Assembly (NCBI GenBank): GCA_963995525.1
Contig: OZ023217.1
Coordinates: 5,389,405 to 5,453,404 of the forward strand
Direction of reading: 5' to 3'
Source: Escarpia spicata
Lineage: Eukaryota; Annelida; Polychaeta; Sabellida; Siboglinidae
DNA length: 64,000 bases
How positions within the stretch are numbered: the stretch's first letter is position 1; each line of letters begins with the position of its first letter. Shown here in pieces: positions 1 through 11,039 of the stretch. Made by a program: the position numbers and the translations under genes. Under the pieces are notes generated by a model. The model worked only from the letters and a program-made list of their open reading frames with translations. It was not told the origin of the DNA and did no database searches.

Positions 1-1340
1 ATTGTGTACTTTTAGGAGAGCAGTCTCCGTAGAATGAAATTGTTTGTATGCTGATTGAAGCACACTGGATAAACAAGTTGAGCTGATATGACACCTTAGA
101 CGGCTTGCTACGACTTTCTCAAGTATCTTAGAAATTAAGCTAAGATTAGAAATAGGTCTATAATTTTTGAAATCATCTTTTGGCAGAGAAGTCTTCTTGA
201 GAACAGGATTTACATGGGCGTGTTTAAAATCATCTGGGAATTTACCCGAACTCAGTGATAAATTTATGATATTCGTTATTGTACCAAGTAAAGAGTCAAC
301 ACTGCTTTTAGTAGTATGGTTGGTAATGGATCGAGATCGCATGACTTATTTGGGGAGGACATTATTATTTTCCTCACTTCATCAACTGTGGCTGGCTCAA
401 ACAATACAAGTGGAGAATTTACTTGCGGGGAGTCCACATTTACAGAACTTAAAGTCTGACATGGAAAAGCAGAACGTATAAAACTTATTTTATCTTTGAA
501 ATGACTAGAAAACGAGTCACACAGAGATTTGACTGACACATGACTAGGTAGAGATGGAGGCGGCCGTCTGTGTAAAATATGATTTATGCAGTTCCATAGC
601 GGACGTGGGTTATCAGAGTTACTCGAGACCATGTTTGTGTAATAATTTGATTTAGCTTTGGCCATTTGTCTGTTGCAGTAGTGACACTGTTTAGAATATC
701 GTGATCTGTCCAAAGGCGAGCGTGATTTGCGCCATACACGTTCAAGATAGCACCGGCGCTTTTTAGATTGTAAAATTTCAGGAGTCATCCATGGAGCATA
801 TGGCTTTTGGGACACAGATTTAGATCTCAGAGGTGCATGTTTATTAAGTAAATCTTTGAGTACTTGACAGTACTGTCGACACAGATCTGACAGATGTTCT
901 TTGGGGTTACTGATGAGGTCAGATTTAAGGATGTCTGTCATTAATGCAGCAATGTCAATCTTATGGATCGGTCGGTAAAACACATTGTGTTTGGACTCTA
1001 CAGGAATTCTAGGAACTTTGAGATCAGCAATGACAGTGTGGTGGTCTGATAAACCATCTGAAGCAGTGGGTGTCTGAATATTGTTACAATCTGAACGGGT
1101 GATTAAGAGATCGAGTCAGTGGCCATGTATGTGTGTTGAGAAGGTAACATGTTGTTTCATGTCATAGGATGCCAGAATGTCATTAAATGTACTTGTTGTT
1201 GATGAAGGTGAGTCCAGGTGAAGATTAAAATCACCGAGTATATAAAATTCTGAATAAATAGTTGCCAGATTTTCAAGTAGATCCTGGAATTCTTCAAAGA
1301 AATGGGCCGGGTGTCCTGGAGGGCGATTGCAATTGAAAAA
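1..1340 (-). mobile_element. L2/CR1-like LINE fragment (EN, linker, start of RT), cut by window edge
   Basis: Read on the minus strand this is a decayed non-LTR retrotransposon. The end of an APE-type endonuclease lies near 1340-1000, with the motif GDFNLHLD and a later SDHHTV block. It is followed by the linker ORF (983 to 276; YRPIHKID, a KPYAPWM block) and the first reverse-transcriptase block, with NYRPISNLSLISKILEK near 155-90. Domain order and wording match the L2/CR1 group. The rest of the RT lies beyond base 1. Frames are broken by stops, so this is a dead copy. The clade name is inferred from motif style, not from an alignment. Confidence 0.8.
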
Positions 1341-1734
1341 TATAAAAACTTAAAAAAGTGGTGCCACCAAACAGCAAAAGATAATGCCACCGAACGAAAC
1401 CTGGGTAATCAAGGCTATTTTGTTGCGTTTTAATAATTACTTATAATACTAACTTTTCGAAACTAGATTCACAAATACTAATGCATGTTTTTAACCCATT
1501 TACACTTAAGACTAAGCTTGTGCAGAGGAGATACAGCCACCTCCTTACCATAAAAATAAAAAATAAATGATTTTGTCGGCATCAGAAAATTACAGGTCTT
1601 TATTTAAAATGAACGTAACTTAGTTTATTTCCCATTGCACTTTTAAATGTGATATCATTAGAAAGCAGATTAAATCAAACTATCTAGTTACATTGGCCAA
1701 TTTGGTAACAATGTGGGTCGGCATATGCTCTCAA

Positions 1735-2545
1735 CAAGACTTCCGAACACTAGTTCAAGGACATGTGGGCTGACCCCAAAGCTTCTGAAGTTCTGAGTTT
1801 CCTAAGTAAACAAGATTTGTTGTGCACCATGTCAACATGTTCACTGAAAGCGAATTTCTTATCAATAGTAATAACCAAGTATTTGAAACTGTCCACCCTC
1901 TGGTCTATCACTACTGACCTTCCTGCCTCTCTTCCCCTGCTGTTGCCAAGGACAAGCTCCTTGGTTTTCCCTACATTTAATTCAAGAAAACTGTCCTTAA
2001 ACATTGTATTCAACACGACAATCTGAAGAAAGTATTGAGAAATGGAAAATCATCTTTCAGACAACCCACAAGAGCCATGTCATCTGCATATTTCAGAAGG
2101 GTAAGAACTGGGTCATTACATCTGATATAATTTGTATACAGTGAGAAAAGTACAGGAGAGAGAACGCACCTTTGAGGGGCTCCAATGTTCACAACAATCT
2201 CATCAGACAATACAGGTAGGGCAAACATGCAGGCATTAAGACTGACTCGCGGTGGATGATCGCACAAAAACTGCCTTATCCACAAAAGAAGATCAGAATT
2301 TATATCTAAGTCTACCAGTCTCTGAATCAAAACATGATGTTGAATATTTTGAAAAGCAGCGGACATATCCATAAAAAGAACTCTACTTCGACACCTCTTC
2401 CAGCCCTATTGGCGAACTGCAAAGGGTCTATGTGATCGGCCACCGACATAGTCAGGTGAGCGCAAACAATCCTCTCCATGCACTGGGCAACAACAGAAGT
2501 AAGTGCCACTGGACGAAAGTCTGCGATGTTTTCTTTTGTAGAACA
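1735..2545 (-). mobile_element. Decayed LINE reverse-transcriptase fragment
   Basis: On the minus strand, from 2545 down, the translation shows the RT blocks FRPVALTSVVAQCMERIV, then MDMSAAFQNIQHHVLI, GAPQRCVLSPVLFSLYTN, the catalytic KYADDMALVG and a downstream thumb region (ELNVGKTKELVLG, then SFKYLVITID). These are spread over three overlapping frames, and sequence is missing between the first two blocks. GAPQRC replaces the usual GAPQGC. The wording differs from the L2-like fragment just before it, so this is probably a different family. No host function is expected. Confidence 0.8.
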
Positions 2546-2557
2546 TATGTTCTACCA

Positions 2558-2694
2558 ACACCTACTAATCTATAAAGAAAAAAGTAAAGAAATCAACTGA
2601 CACGATAACCACCGCTCAAACCTTAAGGTAACTGCACCGGGTATCATGTCAGTTGATTTCTTAATTTTGTTCTTCATAGAACATTAGTAGGTGT
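2558..2694. repeat. Fold-back inverted repeat, arms about 54 bp
   Basis: The arms at 2558-2610 and 2639-2694 are near-perfect reverse complements. Both carry ACACCTACTAAT at the outside and AAATCAACTGACA inside, separated by about 28 bp. It sits directly against the end of the preceding LINE fragment. It could be a small MITE or a hairpin-forming terminal piece. No coding potential. Confidence 0.8.
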
Positions 2695-3760
2695 CAGTAT
2701 GAACATGTGTACTATTAAAAAAACCAAGGCACTATCACCATATGTCACCAATCAGTCCTTTAAAAACTAGTATTTTTAGTGTGTCTGTGGAAAGTCCCTT
2801 TTCAGATTCTTGGAAAGTGACGATGTTTCCATAGTGACGATCACATGTGCGTCAGCCCAGTTCAAACATAAATTCATTCACCATGAATGCAGATCATAAT
2901 AGTCTGGTTATTCTCATGCCACTATGCTGTTGTATTATAATTACTTAAATGCATCACGCTGTTAAATCACCAAATACTGGCGGTAGTTTTGTTTATTCTC
3001 CGATAATGCCCGACCTCAGCCGCCATTTGCAATGACACGTGACTGACTCCAGCAGGTGTCAATCAATCTTGTCTACCACAACAAGTTCAACACATGGCCC
3101 TTCGTAACGCAATATCATGAGACAACTTGGCGGGAAAACCTTGGGGGGAAATCTCAGTAATAGAAGTGTCTGTCAAATTGTGTTGAAATAAGCCATGTGG
3201 CAGTAAAAAATGTCACATTTCTAAGCAAAAACAAGCATCTGGTGACACTTTTATTATTGGTAACAACCAGGAAGTATTACTTAATGTAACTTTTTATAAA
3301 AACTACAATATTTACAAAGCCATAACTTGGCATATGAACTCGACTTGTGTTTACCCAAAATTGCACGGGATGGTTTTATGTTTGGTGAAGGGGTCGTGCC
3401 AAAAATGCAGTACGAAATTTTGATGTCTTTCAACATTGTAACAAAATGTCTATGAAGCTGTATCAAACTTAATATGCATTTGTTTACAAGAAAAACCCGT
3501 ATGAATGTCAATAACATGTTTGTACTTACAACTATACAAATTTTCCTTTTGGGGAGTTTCTCAAAATGAAATAAAATGCCATTTTAAGGTTATTTTTGAC
3601 ATATTTTTTTATTGTCTTTAAACACATTGGTCTGGAGTATTGTTTAGTATCTGAGACAAACTCTGAGAAAAAATGGTTAGCTTATCTTTAAAACTTATAT
3701 TAGAAATGATTAATTCAAAAGAAGCATATAATAGCCGATGCAGCCACCTTAACCACTAAG
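2695..3760. other. AT-rich sequence, nothing recognised
   Basis: Both strands were read. The open frames are short and low in complexity, with no motif, exon or repeat that I can name. Confidence 0.5.
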
Positions 3761-3771
3761 AGTATAAAAAT

Positions 3772-4140
3772 AGGCACTTGTGTAGAATCCGGACCTACGT
3801 AGCTTAAGTTTTGCCTAACTTTGATACCTCAGAGCGTTAGTTCCATTATTCAACATCATCCCAGGCATATTTATGTTTAAGAATATTGCGTTTTAGTGCA
3901 CTTTTGAGATATAAATAGCACCCCGGTTTGCATTAACATATGCCGCTATCACTCATTTTACGAGTGCAATACAATAACGCACAACCGCAGTGGTGCAGAC
4001 TAGGACAAACCGGGTTGCTATTTGGGCTTCAAAAGTGCGCTAAACCACACTATTTTTGTAATATAGATATGCCTGGGATGATGTTGGCACTAACACTCTG
4101 AGGTATCAAAGTTAGACAAAACTCAAGTTATAATGGCGAA
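3772..4140. mobile_element. MITE-like element, left and central part
   Basis: The outer end AGGCACTTGTGTAGAATCC (3772-3790) is matched exactly, inverted, at 5576-5594. Inside, a second long inverted pair runs from AACTTTGATACCTC (about 3819) and CATCATCCCAGGCATAT (about 3855) to ATGCCTGGGATGATG (about 4068) and GAGGTATCAAAGTTAG (about 4100). TA flanks the outer ends, which would fit a TA target. A related, shorter copy lies at 52284-52588. No coding capacity. Confidence 0.75.
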
Positions 4141-5491
4141 ATAGCTAGTAACTACCGTCCAATAAGTTTAGTTTGTAAATGTATGGAAAAAATTATCAGA
4201 AACCACACAAAACTACATCTATTACGTCAAAAACAATATGAATTTATATCTGGCTGATCAACAGTTCTACAACTATTCAAAATAATAGACGACTGGACTA
4301 AAGAAATGGATAAGAGCAACCCCACCGGTATCATGTATATTATATGGATGTCCAAAAAGCCTTTGACACTGTGCCACACAAAAGACTAATTAGTAAATTT
4401 AAAAGCTTCAACATTTTAGAAGAACTGATTAACTGGATATCACAGATAGAAAACAAAAAGTTTCAGTAAATGGATAGGAGTCTAGCTGGAAAGAGGTAAA
4501 TATCAGGGATACCCCAGGGTTCCGTCCTAGGACCCTTACTTTTTGTTCTATATATTAATGACCTCCCAGATCTAACAAATTCAAATACATTTCTATTTGC
4601 CAATGACATAAAGATATTTAGAACAATAATACATATATAGATGATCAGGATATACTTCAACATGATTTAAGCATACTAGAACAATGGAGCGACAAATGGT
4701 TGTTAAAATTCCATCCCGATAAATCTACATCTAGATAAGTCTACACATGGAAATTGGAAAAAATTATATCGGTGAAAGTAAATATTTCATGGCAACGAAT
4801 AATGTTACACATGCTCTTGACACTAAGGATAAACAAAAAGATTTAGGAGTAATTATTGATACAAAACTTTCTTTTGATGATCACATCAACCAAGTGGTTA
4901 ATAAAGCAGACAGAACGACCAAAATAATCAGAAGAACTTTTCAATTCTTAAATACATACACTTTCTTGCCACTATATAAGACTGGTAAAATCCCACCTAG
5001 ATTATGCAATAGCAGTATGGTATCCATATAAGACAAAACATAAAATAGCCATAGAAAATGTCCAGAGAAGAGCCACAAAAGAATTACTTGGCATGAGGGA
5101 CTTATCATATACTGGAATTATTTAAGTTACACACATTAGCATATCGTAGATTAAGAGGAGACATGATTGAAGTCTATAAAATAATGCATAACCTGCACTA
5201 AACCTCCTTAAATGGGAGGATGTGGCGTTACGATCCGGTAACAGAGGACACTCTCTCAGACTCAAACTATTCAATAAAAGAGCAAAACTAAACATATGAA
5301 AAAATGCATTCCCGCTTAGAGTGGCTGAACCGTGGAACAGTTTACCTGATTCGGTAATATAAGCTAAATCAATAAATTCATTTAAAAACCACCTTGATAA
5401 ATTCTGGTCAACCCAGGAGATACTATGACTGTAAAGCCCCACTGGAACCGGAAATCATAAACTTGTAATATTAGATCCCGAAGAAGAAGAA
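4141..5491 (+). mobile_element. Decayed CR1-like LINE (RT to 3' tail) inserted in the MITE
   Basis: Translation shows SNYRPISLVCKCMEKII, then a block around [41 protein letters not shown] (normally FADD) and, at 4747-5031, the post-RT region with KDLGVIIDTKLSFDDHINQV. The C-terminal region continues through RGDMIEVYKIMHN to about 5430, and the copy ends in a short GAA repeat (5479-5491). Stops and frameshifts are frequent and the catalytic motif is altered. The 5' half (EN) is absent, as is usual for a 5'-truncated insertion. It interrupts the MITE that resumes near 5555. Confidence 0.8.
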
Positions 5492-5552
5492 GATCTGATC
5501 ATTGACATTGAGAGGATCCTGCGATCAGAACAGTCCTAAGGTATCATAAGTA

Positions 5553-5598
5553 AGGAAATCGAGGTGGGTCGGGCTGGATTCTACACAAGTGCCTAAAA
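5553..5598. mobile_element. Right end of the interrupted MITE-like element
   Basis: CGAGGTGGGTCGGGCTGGAT is followed by the inverted terminal 19-mer (5576-5594) that pairs exactly with 3772-3790. The adjacent TA matches the TA outside the left end. Confidence 0.65.
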
Positions 5599-5765
5599 AT
5601 ACAAGTTGAGAACGATGTGCAAGTTTCAAAAAATGGCTTGGAACTTCTTATATGTTAGCGCAATTTTGGCTGGCACTGAAATAAAACGGTTAAATACGAG
5701 ATTAAGTGAGAAATCAGAATATTCACGATCAACTAGTTATAATGGCGAAATAGCTCGATTCGATT

Positions 5766-6259
5766 ATGAGAAAGACAGATAAGACTCTAAGCGAGGGGGA
5801 GGATGTCGTTGTTTGTCCACCGGGGGCTAGGATAGAACATGTAACTGAAAGGGTAGAGAAGGTACTGGGGCATGGCAAGGGAGGGTCTATACTAGTACAT
5901 GTAGGGACAAATAACGCAGAGAGGGAGGGAACAACTGGGATAGTTCAGAAGTACAGACAGTTAGTGAAGAAGTTAAAGAAGACAAGAGTAGAACAGATTA
6001 TCCTCTCAGGAATTTTGCCAGTAATGGGAGGAAGGGGGCCGACATATAGAAACTGCAAGAGGATGGCGATCAACGCACTAGTTGAGCAGATGTGTAAAGA
6101 AGAGGGTTGGGATTCGTAGATTTATGGGGATACTTTGTTGGGAGGGAAGATATGTACATGAGAGATGGCCTACATCTAAGTGGAAAGGGGGCAGCAGTTT
6201 TCTCAGAGAACTTGCTGCAATCTGTTGACAGTGGGACAGGCTGCATCTATTTAAACTAG
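5766..6259 (+). pseudogene. CR1-like LINE ORF1, SGNH/GDSL esterase-like domain, frameshifted
   Basis: The readable part begins with CPPGARIEHVTERVEKVLG and contains HVGTNNA (the block III Asn region of SGNH hydrolases), KRMAINALVEQM and, after a frameshift near 6104, GYFVGREDMYMRDGLHLSGKG (the block V Asp-x-x-His region), ending at a TAG at 6257. An esterase domain in ORF1 is known for the CR1 clade. Its role there is thought to lie in RNP or membrane association and is not settled. The first block, with the nucleophile Ser (GDS), is missing through 5' truncation. Comparison with copy 2 (EEEGVGFTDLWGYF) shows that the frameshift is a single-base loss in a G/T run. ORF2 follows after about 65 bp. 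Confidence 0.8.
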
Positions 6260-6324
6260 ATTCGCAGGGGGGATTCACAGAGAAGCCTGAAACTGGAGGC
6301 ATAGATAAAGACAGCAGAAATAAA

Positions 6325-9146
6325 TTGGCAAAGAACAGCCTGGAAAACTGTTCTGAATCAGGATATAAATGCATTTGTTTAAATGCAAGGAGCATAGTAA
6401 ACAAAAGAAGTGAACTAAACATTATGGTAGAAGATATTGACCCTCACATAATAGGTATAACCGAATCGTGGGCCACCACTGATATATCAGATGCCGAATT
6501 GGGACTAACAGGATATGTAATGTTTAGGAAAGATAGAATAGGAAGAAAGGGAGGTGGAATTATTTTATATATTAAAGAATCTATCCAGGCTTATGAAATA
6601 AAATTAGAAAGAGAAGCAGATTGCGGAGAAGCTGTTTGGTGTAACATAGTTACAGGAAACTCAACGTTAACAGTTGGGTTAGTTTATCGAAGTCCAAACA
6701 TAAGCATAGAAGAGAATGAAAAAATACAAAACGCTATAAGGGAAGTAAGCAAACGGAACTGTATTATTATGGGGGACTTTAACCATGGGCATATACAATG
6801 GAAATCTCTACAGAGTATGGGGAGTGAGGACCACAAGTTTTTAGTTTTAGTACAAGATAGTTTCCTTTCTCAACATGTGCTAGAACCAACCAGGGGAGAG
6901 AATGTGTTAGACTTAGTTTTGTCCTCACAGAAAGAATTAGTTGACAATGTCAAGATATGTGAGCCACTGGGGAGTAGTGATCACAACCAGATACATTTTA
7001 CCATCAAAGTAAAATCAGAAAGGTATAGTAAAAAGCAGTATAGGAGAAATTTCCACAAAGGAAGGTATAAGGACATGAGGAAATATTTAGCAAAGATAGA
7101 CTGGAATAACACACTGAAGAATAAGACAGCAACCGAATGCTGGAATATCTTAAATAGTGAAATTAAGTGCATAGTCGATAAATTTGTACCTTTCAAAAAA
7201 CAAGGGAAACGGTCTAAAAAGAAACACTTATCGAAAGAAGCCATTAGAAAAATTAAGTATAAACAAATGATGTGGAAGTCATATAGATGTACTGGAAATG
7301 ATGAAGACTACAACATTTATAAAGAAGCACTTAATCAAGCTACAGCTGAAATTAGAAATTCAAAGAGAAGCTATGAAAACAAATTAGCTAGTAATATAAA
7401 ACATGACAGTAAGAGTTTTTATGCGTATATTCGAAGCAAACAGAAAGTTCAGGATAAGGTCGGTCCTCTAGAAGATAGTGCTGGAAATACAATATCAGAG
7501 GGATTCTTATTGGCAGAAGACCTGAATGAGTATTTTAGTTCAGTGTTTACCAGGGAAGATATTAGTTCACTGCCAGTACCAGAGGCTAAGTTCAAGGGGG
7601 CAGATTCAGACTATTTAGGACAGTTAGTTGTAACCTCGGAAATGGTAGCTAAGAAAATAAGGGCTATGAAGGATAATAAATCACCTGGAGTGGACGGGAT
7701 TCCGCCCAAACTACTATTGGAAATTGTAGAACAAATTAGCGCACCGCTTGCAACAGTTTTCAATTTGTCATTAGAAGAGGGAGTGGTTCCTTTAGAATGG
7801 AAAGAGGCAAAATTATACCGTTATTTAAAAAAGGTTCGAGAAACAAGTCGGAGAACTATAGACCAGTGAGTTTAACATCAGTGATTTGCAAATTATTAGA
7901 AAGACTAATTAAAGATCACATGGTGGATTTTCTTGTTAAACATAACTTGATAAACCCATCTCAACATGGGTTTTTAAAAGCGAGGTCATGCTTAACAAAT
8001 ATGTTATGTTTTTTGGAAGACATCACTAGGTGGGTAGATGAGGGATCACCAGTAGATATCATCTATTTAGATTTTCAAAAAGCTTTCGACAAAGTACCAC
8101 ATCAAAGATTACTCCTTAAGCTAAAGGCCCATGGCATAGGAAATGGTATAATAAACTGGATAGAAAAATGGCTGAATGACAGAAGACAACGTGTAGTAGT
8201 TGATGGGGAGGCTTCAAACTGGAAATCGGTATTGAGTGGGGTACCACAGGGATCAGTACTAGGACCTATATTATTCTTAATATATATCAACGATTTGGAC
8301 GATGATATAACAAGCAAGGTGTTGAAATTTGCGGATGATACAAAAGTGTTTAGAAGGATTAAAAGTGATGGAGACTGACAGCATTTACAAGATGATCTTG
8401 ATAGGTTGATCAAATGGTCTGAAAAGTGGCAAATGCTGTTCAATTTTGGGAAATGTAAATGCCTCCACACAGGTCATGGGAATGAAGAGGTAAAATATAA
8501 AATGGGGGGTACTGTTCTAAGTACTACTGTAAAAGAAAAGGACTTAGGGTTAACCATTAGTGCTGATATGAAGGTTTCAGAGCAGTGCGGAATTGCAGCA
8601 TCAAAGGGAAATCAAATCCTTGCATTAATTAGGCAAAATATAGTGTATAAGAAAAAAGAATTAATAGTACCGCTGTACAAAACAATAGTGAGGCCTCATT
8701 TAGAATATTGTATACAAGCATGGAGGCCATATCGCAAGAAGGACATAGATATGCTAGAAAGAGTACAGAGGAGAGCGACTAAAATGATACCAAATCTGAG
8801 GGATCTTAGTTACGAAATACGCCTAAAAGAATGTGGTTTAACAACACTAGAGACCAGGAGATTGAGAGGAGATCACATAGAAGTGTTTAAAATATTGAAT
8901 GGTTATGAAAATATTGATAGAAACATTTTTTTCTCAGTTAAGAAAGATAGAAGGACCAGAGGACATGAAGCTACATTAGTAAAGGAGCAGTGTAGATTAG
9001 ATATAAGAAAGTTCTCATTCTCACAAAGGACTGTAAATGAATGGAACAGATTATCTCCTGATTGTGTTGGTGCTAGTAGCGTGAATATGTTTAAAAATAA
9101 AATCGACACACACCTTAAAAAGGCGGGATACATCACATGTAGATAA
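6325..9146 (+). pseudogene. CR1-like LINE ORF2: APE endonuclease and reverse transcriptase, two lesions
   Basis: The endonuclease occupies roughly residues 15-230 from 6325: LNARSIVNKRSE, GITESW, RKGGGIILYIKE, VGLVYRSP, MGDFNHGHIQW and GSSDHNQIHF are the expected catalytic blocks. The RT follows: [67 protein letters not shown] and the catalytic FADDTKVF (about 8329-8352). The C-terminal domain ends near TRGHEATLVKEQ and FKNKIDTHLKKAG. A one-base loss in the A-run near 7807 shifts frame between EWKEAK and PLFKKG. A TGA at 8377-8379 stands where copy 2 has an Arg codon. All catalytic blocks are otherwise intact, so the copy is fairly young but unable to make full ORF2. Confidence 0.9.
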
Positions 9147-9154
9147 AAAGTATT

Positions 9155-9239
9155 GGACTCTCGATAAGCCAAAAGGCTTCCTTGTCCAACTGCCATCCAG
9201 AGTAATTTTCTGGATGGCAATCTTGTTAAATCTTGTTAA
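9155..9239 (+). other. LINE 3' UTR hairpins and terminal 10-mer repeats
   Basis: Hairpin 1: GGAC (9155-9158) pairs with GTCC (9184-9187), and AAGCC (9166-9170) pairs with GGCTT (9175-9179) around an AAAA loop. Hairpin 2: TGCCATCCAGA (9191-9201) pairs perfectly with TCTGGATGGCA (9209-9219). ATCTTGTTAA then occurs twice to the end. CR1-clade elements are known for 3' terminal short repeats and a conserved 3' end used in priming. The same structures occur in copy 2. Confidence 0.75.
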
Positions 9240-10380
9240 CAGCAGACGCAGACCAACTGTGTAGGATGTTGTCACTATAAACATGATGCAAATACTTATA
9301 TTCTTCCCTGCGCCTCTGTCTATGAGTACGATTGAATTAATTTGATCCAATTTTTTTGGAATTGTTTATTCAGTCCCAGACCCAGTGTGACTCTGAGTGG
9401 TCTCGCTTAATTTTAGAGTTTGGAAGCATATTACTGCTTATTTTGAATTGTTTCTTACCTTCATTTATTGTATAATAAATTTGCGTATCAGTGTTTCTGG
9501 TCAATGATCCATTGGTTAACTCGGTACACAGACATAATTCAATACTACTTTGGTCAATCAAATTACAATTAGAAATGTCAGACTTGCTGCAAAATGGCAG
9601 AAGTGAAACCGGAAATGGCTGCGAGCTAAATGTAACAGGCGCACTCATTGGATGTTTGTATTACCATACACAACTAAATAGACGCCTAGTATGATACGTG
9701 CGATGACAATCTGACAGAACGCAACATTGGAGACAAAAACAAACGTCGCAGTACTGCTGTATCATAGAGATATGTCATGTTGACATTGAACTAATTGAAT
9801 GTTTGAAAATTACTGTTACCATTGCTTTTTATGTCCACTGTCTTTATATATCCTGTTTTCTACGTGCAATTTGATATTGACATAATTATTTTTTTAATAA
9901 GCATATCCCTTAGAACAACTTATAGAATTCTATAGAGAATTGACCCCGTAGACAAAAGTACTAGGATGTTTTGCACAATTCTGCCATAATGCCGTAATAA
10001 CATAGTTTCCCTCTTAGACAGCCTGAACCTCGAGCGCAAAAATTCCAGAGATTGAACTTAAAACGTAACGTGTACGTAATACATAAAACGCAATGTGCGC
10101 GTAATTCGTAACATAACAATTGCAGGAACCACTGAGCGCGCGCACTTCGGAAAATCGGCTCCTGCGTCATATATATATATAGGGCCTATACCGATTAAAG
10201 TGAACTTCACATTCTCTTCGACATTCGTAATTTTGAACAAACAACGAGTATCTGCAAACGCGTTATGGTGTTTATGTAACGATGCGCTGTGTGTTCTAGG
10301 ATTTTGTAAATATTTCAAACATGACTGTTCTACCGTTCAGTTGACGGGTATTTTAACTAATTGATTTAAACCGGATGTGG
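9240..10380. other. Intergenic, upstream of the ANKRD45-like gene
   Basis: Unique-looking sequence with a short TA run near 10170. The open frames are short and overlap on both strands. I see no exon or named repeat. Confidence 0.5.
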
Positions 10381-10410
10381 AATCCCTGTAGAATGAGGCC
10401 GGCCGTAGCA

Positions 10411-10418
10411 TGACGTCA
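10411..10418. promoter_or_regulatory. Perfect palindromic CRE (TGACGTCA)
   Basis: The full 8-bp CREB/ATF consensus lies 119 bp before the predicted ATG of the ANKRD45-like gene and directly abuts an X-box-like 14-mer. Function is inferred from position and sequence only. Confidence 0.55.
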
Positions 10419-10432
10419 TTTCCCATAGTTAC
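10419..10432 (-). promoter_or_regulatory. RFX X-box-like motif
   Basis: On the minus strand the 14-mer reads GTAACTATGGGAAA, matching the X-box consensus GTHNYYATRRNAAC at 13 of 14 positions (last base A instead of C). X-boxes bound by RFX factors mark promoters of ciliary genes. The site is about 105 bp before the ATG of an ANKRD45 homologue, a gene reported in cilia or flagella. Confidence 0.5.
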
Positions 10433-10536
10433 GGAAATACCCCAATACAAAAACAACAACGGAAGAAATCACGTGAATGCTTCAACGGATTTCGTTGTCT
10501 GTAATCAGTTAGTTTCCAGATAAAGACCGTTACATC

Positions 10537-10846
10537 ATGCCTAGTAGTGTACGCTCGCGACATAGCGCGGAGGCACACTCCGATGCCAGTGGCAGTGGTG
10601 GGCGCGCTTCAAGTGACAGCGTCACGGCGAATTTTGTTATGAAATGCTCACTCAACGGTTCGGTTGAATATTTCGCAGCGCGAATTGAGTCGGAAGAGAT
10701 AGACCGCGAAGCCTTGGTAGCAATGCTGATTGGGAGAGATACCGACAACAAGTCACCGCTCGATATGGCAGCAATCTTAGACCACGTCGACATGGTGAAA
10801 GAACTGATCGCAAAAGGCGTTGATGTTAATGACTCAACGGGGACAG
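10537..10846 (+). CDS. ANKRD45: ANKRD45-like gene, exon 1
   Basis: Starts at the ATG at 10537 and encodes 103 codons plus one base (phase 1), ending ACAG before GTTATT. The first ~35 residues are Ser/Arg-rich and poorly conserved. From about residue 60 comes the first ankyrin repeat (NKSPLDMAAILDHVDMVKEL, then a GVDVN turn). Joined to exon 2 it gives STGTG-HTALHYAAA, which lines up with the human ANKRD45 segment around YTLLHCAAAWG as I remember it. Ankyrin repeats are protein-binding modules, and ANKRD45 is a small two-to-three-repeat protein linked to cilia and cell division. The ATG is the first in the frame and is preceded by the CRE/X-box pair. Confidence 0.8.
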
Positions 10847-11039
10847 GTTATTAATTAAGTCTATACCACATAAATACCTCTTCCAATTAATCATATTAAT
10901 AACTATAATACGTATAAATACATTAAGGTATTTTTTACTTAAATGGCCCAAATTGATTGTCCTCCTACCTAAACCTTGGCCAGGGTGCAGTGGCTATATA
11001 GAGCTTAATTCGGACTCTCATCAACTGAGTTGCCTAGTT

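Larger units (their letters stand above)
5762..9239 (+). mobile_element. CR1-like LINE, copy 1 (ORF1 esterase, EN, RT, 3' hairpins)
   Basis: A 3.5 kb non-LTR retrotransposon, 5'-truncated inside ORF1 but otherwise complete to its 3' terminus. Order: ORF1 with an SGNH-esterase-like domain (5766-6259), ORF2 with APE-type endonuclease and RT (6325-9146), then a structured 3' UTR ending in two copies of the 10-mer ATCTTGTTAA (9220-9239). Few lesions are present: one frameshift in ORF1, one frameshift and one in-frame stop in ORF2. A second copy of the same family lies at 44487-47385 on the other strand. The 5' junction follows TATAATGGCGAAATAGCT (about 5737-5754), a string also found at 4128-4145 just before the previous LINE. 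Confidence 0.9.
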
